Assembly (NCBI RefSeq): GCF_003797825.1
Contig: NZ_RKME01000022.1
Span: 1-64,000, forward strand
Length of the DNA stretch: 64,000 nt
Direction: 5' to 3'
DNA from: Gordonia sp. OPL2
GTDB taxonomy: Bacteria > Actinomycetota > Actinomycetes > Mycobacteriales > Mycobacteriaceae
Both the position numbers and the translations under genes were made by a program. Below the pieces are notes generated by a model. That model made no database searches. It saw only the letters and a list, made by a program, of their open reading frames with translations, and was not told the origin of the DNA. Positions 56,859 through 64,000 of the stretch are shown piece by piece; position 1 is the first letter of the stretch; every line of letters starts with the position of its first letter.

Positions 56859-58277
56859 TCAGCGGGACGGGGGCGTGGCGACCGTCTCCACCTGCGGCAA
56901 CGCGACGTCGGGACGGACCCGCGGTGTCGGGCCGACGTTCGGCCGGTCCCGCATCGGTCCGCCGATGGCGTGGAACTCCCACCCTGCTGCTCGCCACGCG
57001 GTGGCGTCGAGGCAGCGGCGGCCGTCGACGATCACCCGAGCGCGCACGACGTCCGCCAGTTCCTCTGGGGCCATGTGGACGAACTCGGCCCATTCGGTGG
57101 CCACGACGACGGCGTCGGCCGCCCCGCAGGCCTCGCGCGCACTCTGTGCGTAGCTCAGCATCGGGAACATGCGGCGTGAGTTCAGCGATGCCTTGGGATC
57201 GAAGACGGTCACCGACGCTCCGCGCAGCGCCAGCTGTCCAGCGACGTTGAGCGCCGGAGAGTCACGCACATCGTCGCTCTCGGGTTTGAAGGCGGCGCCC
57301 AGGATCGCGATGTTGGTGCCGAGGACATCGCCACCGACCGCGTCGGTCACCAGATCGACCATCGCGCCGCGGCGGCGGGTGTTGATCGAATCGACCTCAC
57401 GCAGGAAGCGGAGCGCTTGGGTGGCACCGACTTCGTCGGCCCGGGCCATGAATCCGCGGATGTCCTTCGGTAGGCATCCGCCACCGAAACCCAGTCCGGC
57501 GTTGAGGAATCGGCGCCCGATGCGTCCGTCGTAGCCGATGGCGTCGGCCAGGGTCGACACATCGGCGCCGACGTTCTCGCAGATCTCGCTGATCGCGTTG
57601 ATGAACGAGATCTTGGTGGCGAGAAAGGCATTCGCGGACACCTTGACCAACTCGGCGGTGGCCCAGTCGGTCCGCACGAAAGGCACTCCGGTCTCGAGGA
57701 TCTCGCGGTAGATCTCCGCGATCACCTCGTCGGCGGCGGTGTCGTCGGCGTCCGGATCGGTACCGACGACCAGCCGGTCGGGCTCGAGCGTGTCCTCGAC
57801 GGCGAAACCTTCGCGCAAGAACTCCGGGCTCCACGCCAGCGTGACGCGGGTGCCGGGGGCGGTGAGCACGGCCATCCGCTGGGCGAGAGCGGCGGCGGTG
57901 CCCACCGGTACGGTCGACTTCCCGATGATCAGGTGCTCGCCACGCAGCAGCGGGGCCAGGGCATCGACGGCGGACTCGACGTGCGACAGGTCCACGGCGT
58001 AGCCGCGTCGCTGTTGCGGTGTGCCGACGCCGAGGAAGTGCACCGACGCGAAGTCGGCGGCGTCGCGGTGGTCGGTCGTGAAGCGCAGTCGGCCGGCGGC
58101 GAGGTTGCGGCGCAGCACGTCGGACAGTCCCGGCTCGAAGAACGGCACCTCGCCGGCTTGCAGCCGGGCGACCTTGTCCGCATCGACGTCGACGCCGAGA
58201 ACGTCATGACCGAGTTCGGCCATGCACGCGGCGTGGGTCGCGCCGAGGTATCCGCATCCGATCACAGTGAGCTTCAT
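56859..58277 (-). CDS. udgA: UDP-glucose 6-dehydrogenase
   Basis: 472 residues. NAD fold VIGCGYLGATHAACMAELGH, catalytic cysteine in GFGGGCLPKDIRGF and the middle-domain motif VSANAFLATKISFINAI identify UDP-glucose dehydrogenase, which oxidises UDP-glucose to UDP-glucuronate for envelope polysaccharides. The ATG at 58277 gives the standard start M-K-L-T-V-I-G. The neighbour dcd, 177 bases upstream on the same strand, matches the mycobacterial dcd-udgA order. Confidence 0.92.
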   Translation of the reverse strand: MKLTVIGCGYLGATHAACMAELGHDVLGVDVDADKVARLQAGEVPFFEPGLSDVLRRNLAAGRLRFTTDHRDAADFASVHFLGVGTPQQRRGYAVDLSHVESAVDALAPLLRGEHLIIGKSTVPVGTAAALAQRMAVLTAPGTRVTLAWSPEFLREGFAVEDTLEPDRLVVGTDPDADDTAADEVIAEIYREILETGVPFVRTDWATAELVKVSANAFLATKISFINAISEICENVGADVSTLADAIGYDGRIGRRFLNAGLGFGGGCLPKDIRGFMARADEVGATQALRFLREVDSINTRRRGAMVDLVTDAVGGDVLGTNIAILGAAFKPESDDVRDSPALNVAGQLALRGASVTVFDPKASLNSRRMFPMLSYAQSAREACGAADAVVVATEWAEFVHMAPEELADVVRARVIVDGRRCLDATAWRAAGWEFHAIGGPMRDRPNVGPTPRVRPDVALPQVETVATPPSR

Positions 58278-58393
58278 GTCTGAAGTGACTACGCGCGGAG
58301 TACTGCCACCGGTCAACGACGACGTGTCACGTCCCGATCGATCGGGTGAACACCGGTCCGGAGAACGTGAACGCGGCGCGAACCAGCCTCGCC

Positions 58394-58434
58394 GATCGAG
58401 TAGCCGCGAACGGAGTGAGTGGCATATCGAGATC
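58394..58434. repeat. Dispersed palindromic element, GATCGAGTAGCC type
   Basis: GATCGAGTAGCC and GGCATATCGAGATC frame about 15 bases. Read on the other strand it begins GATCTCGATATGCC and ends GGCTACTCGATC, a repeat that I recall as widespread between genes in Rhodococcus, Gordonia and mycobacteria. Only one copy was noticed in this window, between dcd and udgA. Confidence 0.5.
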
Positions 58435-58454
58435 GCCCCACGACCGTCGGCGAC

Positions 58455-59024
58455 CTACGGGCGGATGAAGTTCAGGTACGCCTTCGACGGCGTCGGACCG
58501 CGCTGACCCTGGTATTTGGACCCGACGGAATCGCTGCCGTACGGGTGTTCGGCCGGGCTGGACAGCCGAATCAGGCACAGCTGCCCGATCTTCATCCCCG
58601 GCCACAACGTGATCGGGAGGTTGGCCACGTTCGACAGTTCCAGCGTGATGTGGCCGGAGAACCCGGGATCGATGAATCCCGCGGTCGAGTGGGTAAGCAG
58701 GCCCAGGCGTCCCAGCGACGACTTGCCCTCGAGTCGGCCGGCCAGGTCGTCGGGCAGCGTGCACACCTCGAGCGTCGACCCGAGGACGAACTCCCCCGGA
58801 TGCAGCACGAACGGTTCCCCCTCGGTCGGCTCGACGAGGGACGTCAGTTCGTCCTGTCGCTGCGCCGGGTCGATGTGGGTGTAGCGGGTGTTGTTGAAGA
58901 CGCGGAACAGACGGTCGAGCCGCACGTCCACGCTCGACGGCTGCACCAGCGTCGGGTCGAACGGGTCCAGGGCCAATCGCCCGTCGGCGATCTCGGAACG
59001 GATGTCGCGATCGGAGAGCAGCAC
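58455..59024 (-). CDS. dcd: dCTP deaminase
   Basis: 189 residues, normal length. Seen: MLLSDRDIRSEIADGRL at the N-terminus, FVLGSTLE and GKSSLGRLGLLTHSTAGFID with the active-site glutamate and structural residues of the trimeric deaminase fold. It converts dCTP to dUTP, in some actinobacteria on to dUMP, feeding thymidylate synthesis. The ATG at 59024 gives the conserved start. Upstream is the unknown exported protein on the other strand. Confidence 0.95.
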   Translation of the reverse strand: MLLSDRDIRSEIADGRLALDPFDPTLVQPSSVDVRLDRLFRVFNNTRYTHIDPAQRQDELTSLVEPTEGEPFVLHPGEFVLGSTLEVCTLPDDLAGRLEGKSSLGRLGLLTHSTAGFIDPGFSGHITLELSNVANLPITLWPGMKIGQLCLIRLSSPAEHPYGSDSVGSKYQGQRGPTPSKAYLNFIRP

Positions 59025-59328
59025 GCCTGTGAGGTTAATCGACCGGACCCGATGAACAGCGGGTGACCGCGATCTGTCGAGCCAGATGCGAATTGATCCG
59101 AACCATGGTCAATCGGGCCGACGGTGTTCTAGTGTCCCCCGTGATACGCGCGTGATCGCGGTGTGACGTGCAGGAGACCGGGGGAAGTCGGGGACGGATG
59201 CGGGGATTCGGCTGTGCTGATCAGGGTGCTGGAGTACGACGCGCTGATGCACGACGACGGGCAGGTGCGCGCCGTGGTGCGAGTGTCCGCGGTCGAGCGG
59301 ATGCGGTCGCGGGTGAAACCCCCGCCGA

Positions 59329-59376
59329 TCGTGCCCTGAATTCCGCCGAGCGTGTCCAGAATTTCGTCGACCGTGC
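59329..59376. repeat. Dispersed CCAGAATTTCG repeat, direct copy
   Basis: CGTGCCCTGAATTCCGCCGA is followed at once by GCGTGTCCAGAATTTCGTCG, two imperfect direct copies of the arm that is inverted in the 67-base hairpin at 15169-15235. It lies at the 5' end of the exported-protein frame and argues for a start downstream of it. Confidence 0.55.
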
Positions 59377-59395
59377 TCGACGACGACGTCGGCGC

Positions 59396-60799
59396 GTGGC
59401 GATCGTCGCCGTCGGACTCGTGCTGGCGGTGGTGACGTCGTTCGGCGGCGAGCGCGGCATCGGTGCAGTTGCGACTGCCGCCCCGCAGGCGCCGGGCCAG
59501 TCCGCTCACCCGTCGGACGGCGAACCACGAGAGTGCGTCGGATCGCGGTTCGCCACCTTCGGCGCCGTCTACGACGCCATCTTCGATTCGCTTCTGCCGA
59601 TGTTGCCGTCAGAGATCAAGAAGCAGGCGCCGACGATCCGCGCCCGCGCGCACCGCGAAATGCAGGGCATGCGGATCTCCTCGCTCGCCGTCTCCAACCA
59701 TCCGTACGATCTCGGCGCCGACGACAAAGACCCGATCATGACCTACCGGGACCCCATCTCCCAGTGGATCGTCTCCCAGCTGGTAGGCGTCCGCGAGGGT
59801 CGCGACGCGGAGGCGATCCCGGTCGAGAACCTGACGGTCGCACAAGCCGTCGAGACCGTCTGGCTGTATCTGTATGTGACGGTGATGGTTCCGCTCACCG
59901 TCGTACGGCGCACCGTTCCGTCGATCGCGACCGTCGCGGGCCCGATCACCGTCGGGACATTGCTGACTCTGCCGATTCTTCTCGGAGTGTTCGCCGCAAC
60001 CCAGCTCTATCAGGCGATCAGCAGTGCGCTTGTCGAGTCATGTGTCGTGTCGGTGACCCGTTCACAGAAGGAGAACGCCGGCAAGGCGGTGAAGGATCTG
60101 CGGTTCGCCGGTGCGGTGCCGGGTATCGTCCGTGACATCGCCCGACAGGTCGATGTGGCCGATGCACAGACCTGCCCGCCGATCGGCGGACTCCCATTGT
60201 CACGCATCGCGTCCCGCACGTCCTCGTATCTGCAGTCGATCACCGCCGACCGCGCAACGGACCGCCGGATCGGAGCCGCCGCCGATCAGGTGCAGAACTG
60301 GATGCGCCACACCCGGGTCACCGACAATCTCATCCCGGCCGATCCGGCCGACTTCTCGACTCCCGAGTACGCGATCTCACAGATCGGGGCGCTCATCCCC
60401 TACGTCGGCGGCGCACCCCTCGACATCGCGATAGGGCTGAACCACAACCGCGGGCAGGGAGCGGATTTCGGCCGGACCGTTCCACTCTCATCGCTGTCGG
60501 TGACCAAGACGCTCACCGCCGCCTACTACGCGTATGCCCTCGCCGCGCATGTCGTCGAATTGGCCTGGCAGGAGGGCGGAACCGACCCGTCGGCCGCTCT
60601 TCTCGCCGACCTGTTCCCCGATGCCGGCATCACCGCCGGCATGATCCCGCGCACCACGGGCATCGTCGGCGCGCCGAATCTGTACGGACTCGTGGTGTAC
60701 CACAACGTTCTTCGGTCGATGTGTCTCGCCGAGGACAAGCGCCCCACTCCGACCCCGCCGTCGGCGAAGCGTGTCCCGGTGTCGGCGGCGCGGTGGTGA
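59396..60799 (+). CDS. Exported or membrane hypothetical protein
   Basis: About 467 residues. The N-terminus is hydrophobic (VAIVAVGLVLAVVTSF). Near residue 160-210 there are two further membrane-prone segments (VWLYLYVTVMVPLTVV, TVGTLLTLPILLGVFAATQL). RDIARQVDVADAQTCPPIGG and LIPYVGGAPLDIAIGLNHNR follow. I recognise no family. The start is the main doubt: the frame extends to 59168, but that part is arginine-rich, has poor codon bias and contains a dispersed repeat, so GTG 59396 is the conservative choice. The signal sequence then lacks a basic start unless translation begins within the repeat. Confidence 0.6.
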   Translation: MAIVAVGLVLAVVTSFGGERGIGAVATAAPQAPGQSAHPSDGEPRECVGSRFATFGAVYDAIFDSLLPMLPSEIKKQAPTIRARAHREMQGMRISSLAVSNHPYDLGADDKDPIMTYRDPISQWIVSQLVGVREGRDAEAIPVENLTVAQAVETVWLYLYVTVMVPLTVVRRTVPSIATVAGPITVGTLLTLPILLGVFAATQLYQAISSALVESCVVSVTRSQKENAGKAVKDLRFAGAVPGIVRDIARQVDVADAQTCPPIGGLPLSRIASRTSSYLQSITADRATDRRIGAAADQVQNWMRHTRVTDNLIPADPADFSTPEYAISQIGALIPYVGGAPLDIAIGLNHNRGQGADFGRTVPLSSLSVTKTLTAAYYAYALAAHVVELAWQEGGTDPSAALLADLFPDAGITAGMIPRTTGIVGAPNLYGLVVYHNVLRSMCLAEDKRPTPTPPSAKRVPVSAARW

Positions 60800-60816
60800 G
60801 CGGGCCGCAAGGCACT

Positions 60817-60864
60817 GGCCCCTGAGGAGCCCGCGAGGTACGAGCGGGCGTCACGAAGGGCCCC
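60817..60864. terminator. Dispersed GGCCCCTGAGG hairpin, copy B, between convergent genes
   Basis: GGCCCCTGAGGAGCCCGC, then GAGGTACGA, then GCGGGCGTCACGAAGGGCCC. The stems GCCCGC/GCGGGC and GGCCCCT/AGGGCCC can pair. It fills the gap between the exported protein and the convergent SDR gene, which suits a two-sided terminator. Related copies are at 40866 and, without the inner stem, four times at 54921-55076. Confidence 0.65.
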
Positions 60865-61650
60865 TCACCCTTTCTTCGGCCGCACCGCACGCTCGGCGAT
60901 CGCGATCACGACACGCCGTGGCGCGAAACGGCTAGCGATGGCACTGATCCGGTTCTGCGCGCCGTCGATCACGCTCGGCTTGCCCGCCTCGAGCGCAGCG
61001 AGTGCGGTGTCGACGACCTGCTGGGTGGTTCGCCGTGAGCCGACGGCGGCATCGTCGGACCCGGCGATGTCGAAGAACTCGGTGTCGGTCGCACCCGGAC
61101 ACAGTGCGAGCACCTTCACCCCGTTCTGCTTGCCCTCCCACCACAGTGCCTCACTCAGCGACAGGACGTAGGCCTTGGTCGCCGCGTAGACGGCCATGTG
61201 CGGCACCGGCTGGAACCCCGCCGTGCTGGCGACATTGATGATGGCGCCGGAACGCTTCTGCGCCAACCGCTTCAGATAGACGGTGGTGAGGTCGGTGAGT
61301 GCGCCGACGTTGAGCGACACCTCCTCCCGGATCCGCGCGGGGTCGACGTCGACGAGGTCGCCGTGCGTTCCGAATCCGGCGTTGTTGATGAGGATGTCGA
61401 CGTCGAGTCCGCGCGCCTCGACGTCGGCGACGAGACTGTCGGCGGCACCGGGGATCGAGAGATCGGCGGTGATCACCTCGGCCCGGATCCCGTGGCGGGT
61501 ACGCAGGTCGTCGGCGACAGCCGTCAGTTTGCCTTCACTGCGGGCGACCAGGATGACGTCGGCGCCGCGGGCGGCGAGTGTTCGTGCGAACTCGGCACCG
61601 ATGCCACCACTGGCTCCGGTGATCAGTGCGGTCTTCTGTCGGAATTCCAT
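60865..61650 (-). CDS. Short-chain dehydrogenase/reductase
   Basis: 261 residues. TGASGGIGAEFARTLAARGA, NNAGFGTHG and the catalytic YAATKAY are the SDR marks; R after strand 2 (VARSEGK) suggests NADP. The C-terminal basic tail RRVVIAIAERAVRPKKG is seen in membrane-associated lipid SDRs. GAGGAG precedes the ATG at 61650. The TetR gene lies 27 bases upstream on the same strand, so the two are probably cotranscribed and regulated by that TetR protein. Confidence 0.88.
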   Translation of the reverse strand: MEFRQKTALITGASGGIGAEFARTLAARGADVILVARSEGKLTAVADDLRTRHGIRAEVITADLSIPGAADSLVADVEARGLDVDILINNAGFGTHGDLVDVDPARIREEVSLNVGALTDLTTVYLKRLAQKRSGAIINVASTAGFQPVPHMAVYAATKAYVLSLSEALWWEGKQNGVKVLALCPGATDTEFFDIAGSDDAAVGSRRTTQQVVDTALAALEAGKPSVIDGAQNRISAIASRFAPRRVVIAIAERAVRPKKG

Positions 61651-61677
61651 GATGGCTCCTCGGTTGTCGGATGATGA

Positions 61678-62313
61678 TCAGCGCGCACTCGGATGGGACA
61701 GGATGCCGAGGCCTGCGAACGCGATGTCGGCGAGGATGTCCGCGTACTGCGCGAGCCGCCGTCCGCGGTGATCCGACGGCGTGGCGTCGACGAGTCCCTT
61801 GATGCCGTCGAACGCACCGACGAGAACACTCGCCAGTCCGTCGGCGTCGAGATCGGCTCGGAACTCGCGGGAACTCTGGCCGTCGCGGATGATCCCGGCG
61901 ACCAGGCCGATCCACGCATCCATGGGTTTGACGACGTCGCCGGACGTCGTGCCGTCCGCGCCGAGTTCTCGCACGAGTCGGACGACACTCCAGGCCCCCG
62001 GCTCGCGGTCGAGGAGTTCCAGCATCGCCGGCATCACGTCGGCGAGTTGTTCGGTCGGGCTATCGTGCGAGAGCACTCGCTGCTGAACCTCGGCGACCCA
62101 GCGACGCTCTTGGTCGTCGATGACGGCTCGGGCGAGCGCGGACTTCGACGGGAAGTAGAAGTAGAACGCGCCCTTGGTCAGGCCCGATTCAGCGATGAGT
62201 TCGCTGAACTTGGTTGCGGCGTAGCCCTTCTCGGCGAAGATTCGGGCGGCGACCTCGAGCAGTCTCGCGCGCGTTGCGGCACCCTTGGCAGTCGACGGTT
62301 CTACTGGACTCAC
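61678..62313 (-). CDS. TetR-family transcriptional regulator
   Basis: 211 residues. The helix-turn-helix is FSELIAESGLTKGAFYFYFP after ARIFAEKGYAATK. The ligand domain (LLDREPGAWSVVRLVRELGA, GLASVLVGAFDGIKGLVDATP) resembles that of mycolata regulators of the ScbR/ArpA type. The GTG at 62313 is taken because the upstream ATG lies in the operator DNA. Two matching palindromes lie 13 to 52 bases before it, so it probably represses itself and the SDR gene downstream. Confidence 0.87.
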   Translation of the reverse strand: MSPVEPSTAKGAATRARLLEVAARIFAEKGYAATKFSELIAESGLTKGAFYFYFPSKSALARAVIDDQERRWVAEVQQRVLSHDSPTEQLADVMPAMLELLDREPGAWSVVRLVRELGADGTTSGDVVKPMDAWIGLVAGIIRDGQSSREFRADLDADGLASVLVGAFDGIKGLVDATPSDHRGRRLAQYADILADIAFAGLGILSHPSAR

Positions 62314-62325
62314 AGGGACCAGATT

Positions 62326-62343
62326 AAACCAGCCGGTAGGTTT
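62326..62343. promoter_or_regulatory. TetR operator, copy 1
   Basis: AAACCAGCCGGTAGGTTT, an imperfect palindrome whose five-base ends AAACC and GGTTT are inverted copies. It lies 13 bases upstream of the TetR start codon. A second copy is 22 bases further on, centre to centre, about two helical turns. Confidence 0.65.
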
Positions 62344-62347
62344 TGCC

Positions 62348-62365
62348 AAACCAACTGGTAGGTTT
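62348..62365. promoter_or_regulatory. TetR operator, copy 2
   Basis: AAACCAACTGGTAGGTTT, differing from copy 1 at three inner bases. The pair AAACC(A)nnYGGTAGGTTT on one face of the helix suggests two dimers bound side by side. Confidence 0.65.
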
Positions 62366-62452
62366 TCGCGACGGACTCGCTGAGTCGGCCTCTGCGGCTG
62401 TGCAACGCCAGAGGTTTGCTAGGCTGTCGATCGCGAGGTCAGCGCCTTGCAC

Positions 62453-62526
62453 GCCGATGTAGTTCAATGGCAGAACATCAGCTTCCCAAGCTGAATACGC
62501 GGGTTCGATTCCCGTCATCGGCTCCA
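62453..62526 (+). tRNA. tRNA-Gly(CCC)
   Basis: Acceptor GCCGATG pairs with CATCGGC, and CCA is encoded at the 3' end. The anticodon arm is TCAGC-TTCCCAA-GCTGA, so the anticodon is CCC (glycine). The T arm reads GCGGGTTCGATTCCCGT and the D arm TAGTTCAATGGCAGAAC, both as in bacterial tRNA-Gly. It is 74 nucleotides with the CCA. It lies between the TetR gene, on the opposite strand, and a gene-free stretch before the MHS transporter. Confidence 0.95.
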
Positions 62527-63016
62527 CCATCGCCGAAGCCAGAGCGCCTGATACCCAGCACCAACGAGTGATCCACGGCATTGAGTCAGCGCCGCGCTGT
62601 TCCTCGCGTCGACGGTCGTGCGCGACCGAAACCGTCTGCGTGCACCCCGGCGGTCAGTTCAATCCCAGTCGATCCACCGTTGCATCAGTGCGTATTCCGG
62701 TATGCGGCAGCGCGCCTCCGTGCGAATTAATCCATCGCGGTCTCGCGCCGAAGACGGACGGTCACACGTCGCCCGACTCTGAGCCACTCCCCACTCCGCA
62801 CCCGATGAACGCACGAGACGCTTCGAGTCCCGCCTCGCTTGCACCCTCGCCTGCATGAGCGTCGCCGGTCGGTGATGGTCAGAGATGATCACTGCGAAAA
62901 GATGACAGACAGTTTCTCATCCAGTGGAGTATGGGTAGCGCACCGTGTGTCGCCGATCACAAGATCGTCGACCACGGGGTCGTATTGGCCTCGTCCGACC
63001 GACTGGAGAGGCCGCA
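62527..63016. other. Gene-free stretch after tRNA-Gly
   Basis: 490 bases without a convincing gene; the frames here lack codon bias. No second copy of the tRNA 3' end was found within it, so it is not a clear integration scar. Near its end lies a weak SigF-type promoter (GTTT at 62912-62915, 17 bases, GGGTAG at 62933-62938). Confidence 0.6.
62912..62938 (+). promoter_or_regulatory. Weak SigF-type promoter for the MHS transporter
   Basis: GTTT (62912-62915), 17 bases, GGGTAG (62933-62938), about 78 bases before the GTG at 63017. The spacing is at the long end of the range, so confidence is low. Confidence 0.3.
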
Positions 63017-64000
63017 GTGACCACGACACCCATCCCGACTCGCCCGCCCGCCACGACACCCGCACCGTCGTCGAACCAAGGCCGCCGTGCCGCGCTCGCC
63101 GCGTTCCTGGGAAGCATGCTCGAGTACTACGACTTCTTCATCTACGGGTCCGCGGCAGCGCTTGTGTTCCCGACGCTCTTCTTCCCCACCGGTGATCCGA
63201 CCGTGGCGACCATCGGCTCGCTCGCCACTTTCGGGATCGGATACGTCGCGCGCCCCCTGGGCGGGCTGGTGCTCGGCCATTTCGGGGACAGGCTGGGTCG
63301 CAAGCGAACTCTGATCATCACTCTGACGCTGATGGGGTTGTCCAGCCTCGCGGTCGGCTTCCTGCCCACCTACGCGGCAGTCGGATGGGTGGCCCCCGCG
63401 TTGCTCGTCCTGTGCCGGATGGTGCAGGGCTTCTCGGCCGGCGGCGAAGCCGCTGGTGCATCGACATTGACCATAGAGCACGCACCCGAGGGCCGTCGCG
63501 GACTGTTCGCGAGCTTCACCATGTCGGGCTGCATGGGCGGCATCGTCCTGGCGAATCTGGTGTTCGTCCCGGTCGCCGCTCTGCCGAGGGAGGAGCTGAT
63601 GAGCTGGGGCTGGCGGGTTCCGTTCTGGACCGGCTTTGTGGTCCTGGTCCTGGCTTTCGTGATCCGCACCCGGCTTGATGAAACCCCGGTTTTCGTCGCA
63701 GAGACCAAGACCGATGAGCCGCCCGCCCTACCTGTGGTCGAACTGTTTCGTCGCCAATGGCGCGATGTCGTACGTGTGACCCTGGCGTCGCTGTTCGCCG
63801 TGTTCCAGACCGTGATGGGGGTATTCGGTCTGGCGTACGCCACATCCGACGCCGTGGGCTTGGGGCGTACGACGATGTTGTGGGTGTCGGTGATGTCGAA
63901 TGTCGCCGCGGTGTTGTGTATCCCACTCGTGGCGGCGCTCTCGGACCGCATAGGCCGACGCCCGGTGTGGATCACAGGTGCGTTGAGCAGCTCGGTGCTG
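63017..64000 (+). CDS. MFS transporter, metabolite:H+ symporter (MHS) family, cut off by the window edge
   Basis: 328 residues are present and the frame is open at 64000. GSMLEYYDFFIYGSAAALVF is the MHS helix-1 motif, GHFGDRLGRKRTLI the motif-A loop, and VQGFSAGGEAAGASTL and RRGLFASFTMSG follow as in ShiA/ProP-type carriers of organic acids, betaine or shikimate. The substrate is not readable. GGAGAGG precedes the GTG at 63017. It starts 490 bases after tRNA-Gly, with no neighbour on the right visible. Confidence 0.88.
   Translation, partial: MTTTPIPTRPPATTPAPSSNQGRRAALAAFLGSMLEYYDFFIYGSAAALVFPTLFFPTGDPTVATIGSLATFGIGYVARPLGGLVLGHFGDRLGRKRTLIITLTLMGLSSLAVGFLPTYAAVGWVAPALLVLCRMVQGFSAGGEAAGASTLTIEHAPEGRRGLFASFTMSGCMGGIVLANLVFVPVAALPREELMSWGWRVPFWTGFVVLVLAFVIRTRLDETPVFVAETKTDEPPALPVVELFRRQWRDVVRVTLASLFAVFQTVMGVFGLAYATSDAVGLGRTTMLWVSVMSNVAAVLCIPLVAALSDRIGRRPVWITGALSSSVL

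Noticed and set aside
59214..59339. Plus-strand frame of 41 residues starting GTG, ending in the dispersed repeat
   Set aside because: It has better third-position G/C bias than the overlapping long frame, but it is too short and its end falls in a repeat, so it is left unannotated.
62324..62581. Minus-strand frame of 85 residues containing TGIEPAYSAWEADVLPLNY
   Set aside because: It is the antisense of the tRNA-Gly gene. This peptide is a well-known false prediction over glycine tRNAs.
62527..63016. Possible phage or island attachment site after tRNA-Gly
   Set aside because: No repeat of the tRNA 3' end and no integrase were found within the window.

Overview
The window is high-GC DNA with strong third-position G/C bias, frequent GTG starts, and gene families typical of mycolic-acid actinobacteria: an ephD-type hydrolase/SDR fusion, a WS/DGAT acyltransferase, an Rv0338c-like membrane Fe-S reductase followed by an Rv0337c-like aminotransferase, and udgA next to dcd. 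A Gordonia-like member of the Mycobacteriales is my best guess. That rests on recalled gene content and order, not on a search. The DNA looks chromosomal. No complete insertion sequence, phage or CRISPR array is visible.

Layout. 1-535 holds no gene, but has direct repeats resembling the end of an insertion sequence and a large hairpin. 0.5-18 kb carries scattered catabolic and regulatory genes: a secreted hypothetical, an alkylsulfatase, a DGPF protein with an ECF42-type sigma factor, an MFS pump, a secreted CocE-type hydrolase, a VOC protein, a translationally coupled G6PDH-like/epoxide hydrolase pair divergent from a GH15 trehalase-like enzyme, a 45-residue secreted peptide behind a strongly folded leader, two SDRs and an XRE regulator. 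18-35 kb reads as a general-stress island: two anti-sigma-like ATPases, a STAS protein, SigF, a GAF-ANTAR regulator, redox enzymes, a frameshifted YhdF-like SDR, a zinc-dependent dehydrogenase, and a zinc-ribbon/membrane/methyltransferase/CDGSH operon facing a haem-oxygenase-like diiron protein. Six units there have a sequence close to GTTT-N15/16-GGGTAN upstream, so SigF probably drives much of the island, including itself and its presumed anti-sigma factor.

35-46 kb is envelope and lipid metabolism: a StyA-like flavoprotein, two membrane acyltransferases, a SanA-like protein, WS/DGAT, and a 1256-residue Fe-S reductase whose C-terminal third is a repeat-bearing Ala/Pro/Glu tail. 46-55 kb has the aminotransferase, EphD, a ferritin-like metal protein coupled to a ferredoxin-type reductase, then an MFS pump divergent from a TetR gene with a perfect operator palindrome, and a MerR gene. 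55-62 kb has a proline-rich membrane protein, udgA, dcd, an unknown exported protein, an SDR and a TetR gene with two tandem operator copies. tRNA-Gly(CCC) follows, then 490 bases without a gene, then an MHS-family transporter that runs off the right edge.

Several short dispersed repeats, mostly hairpin-forming and often between convergent genes, recur across the window.
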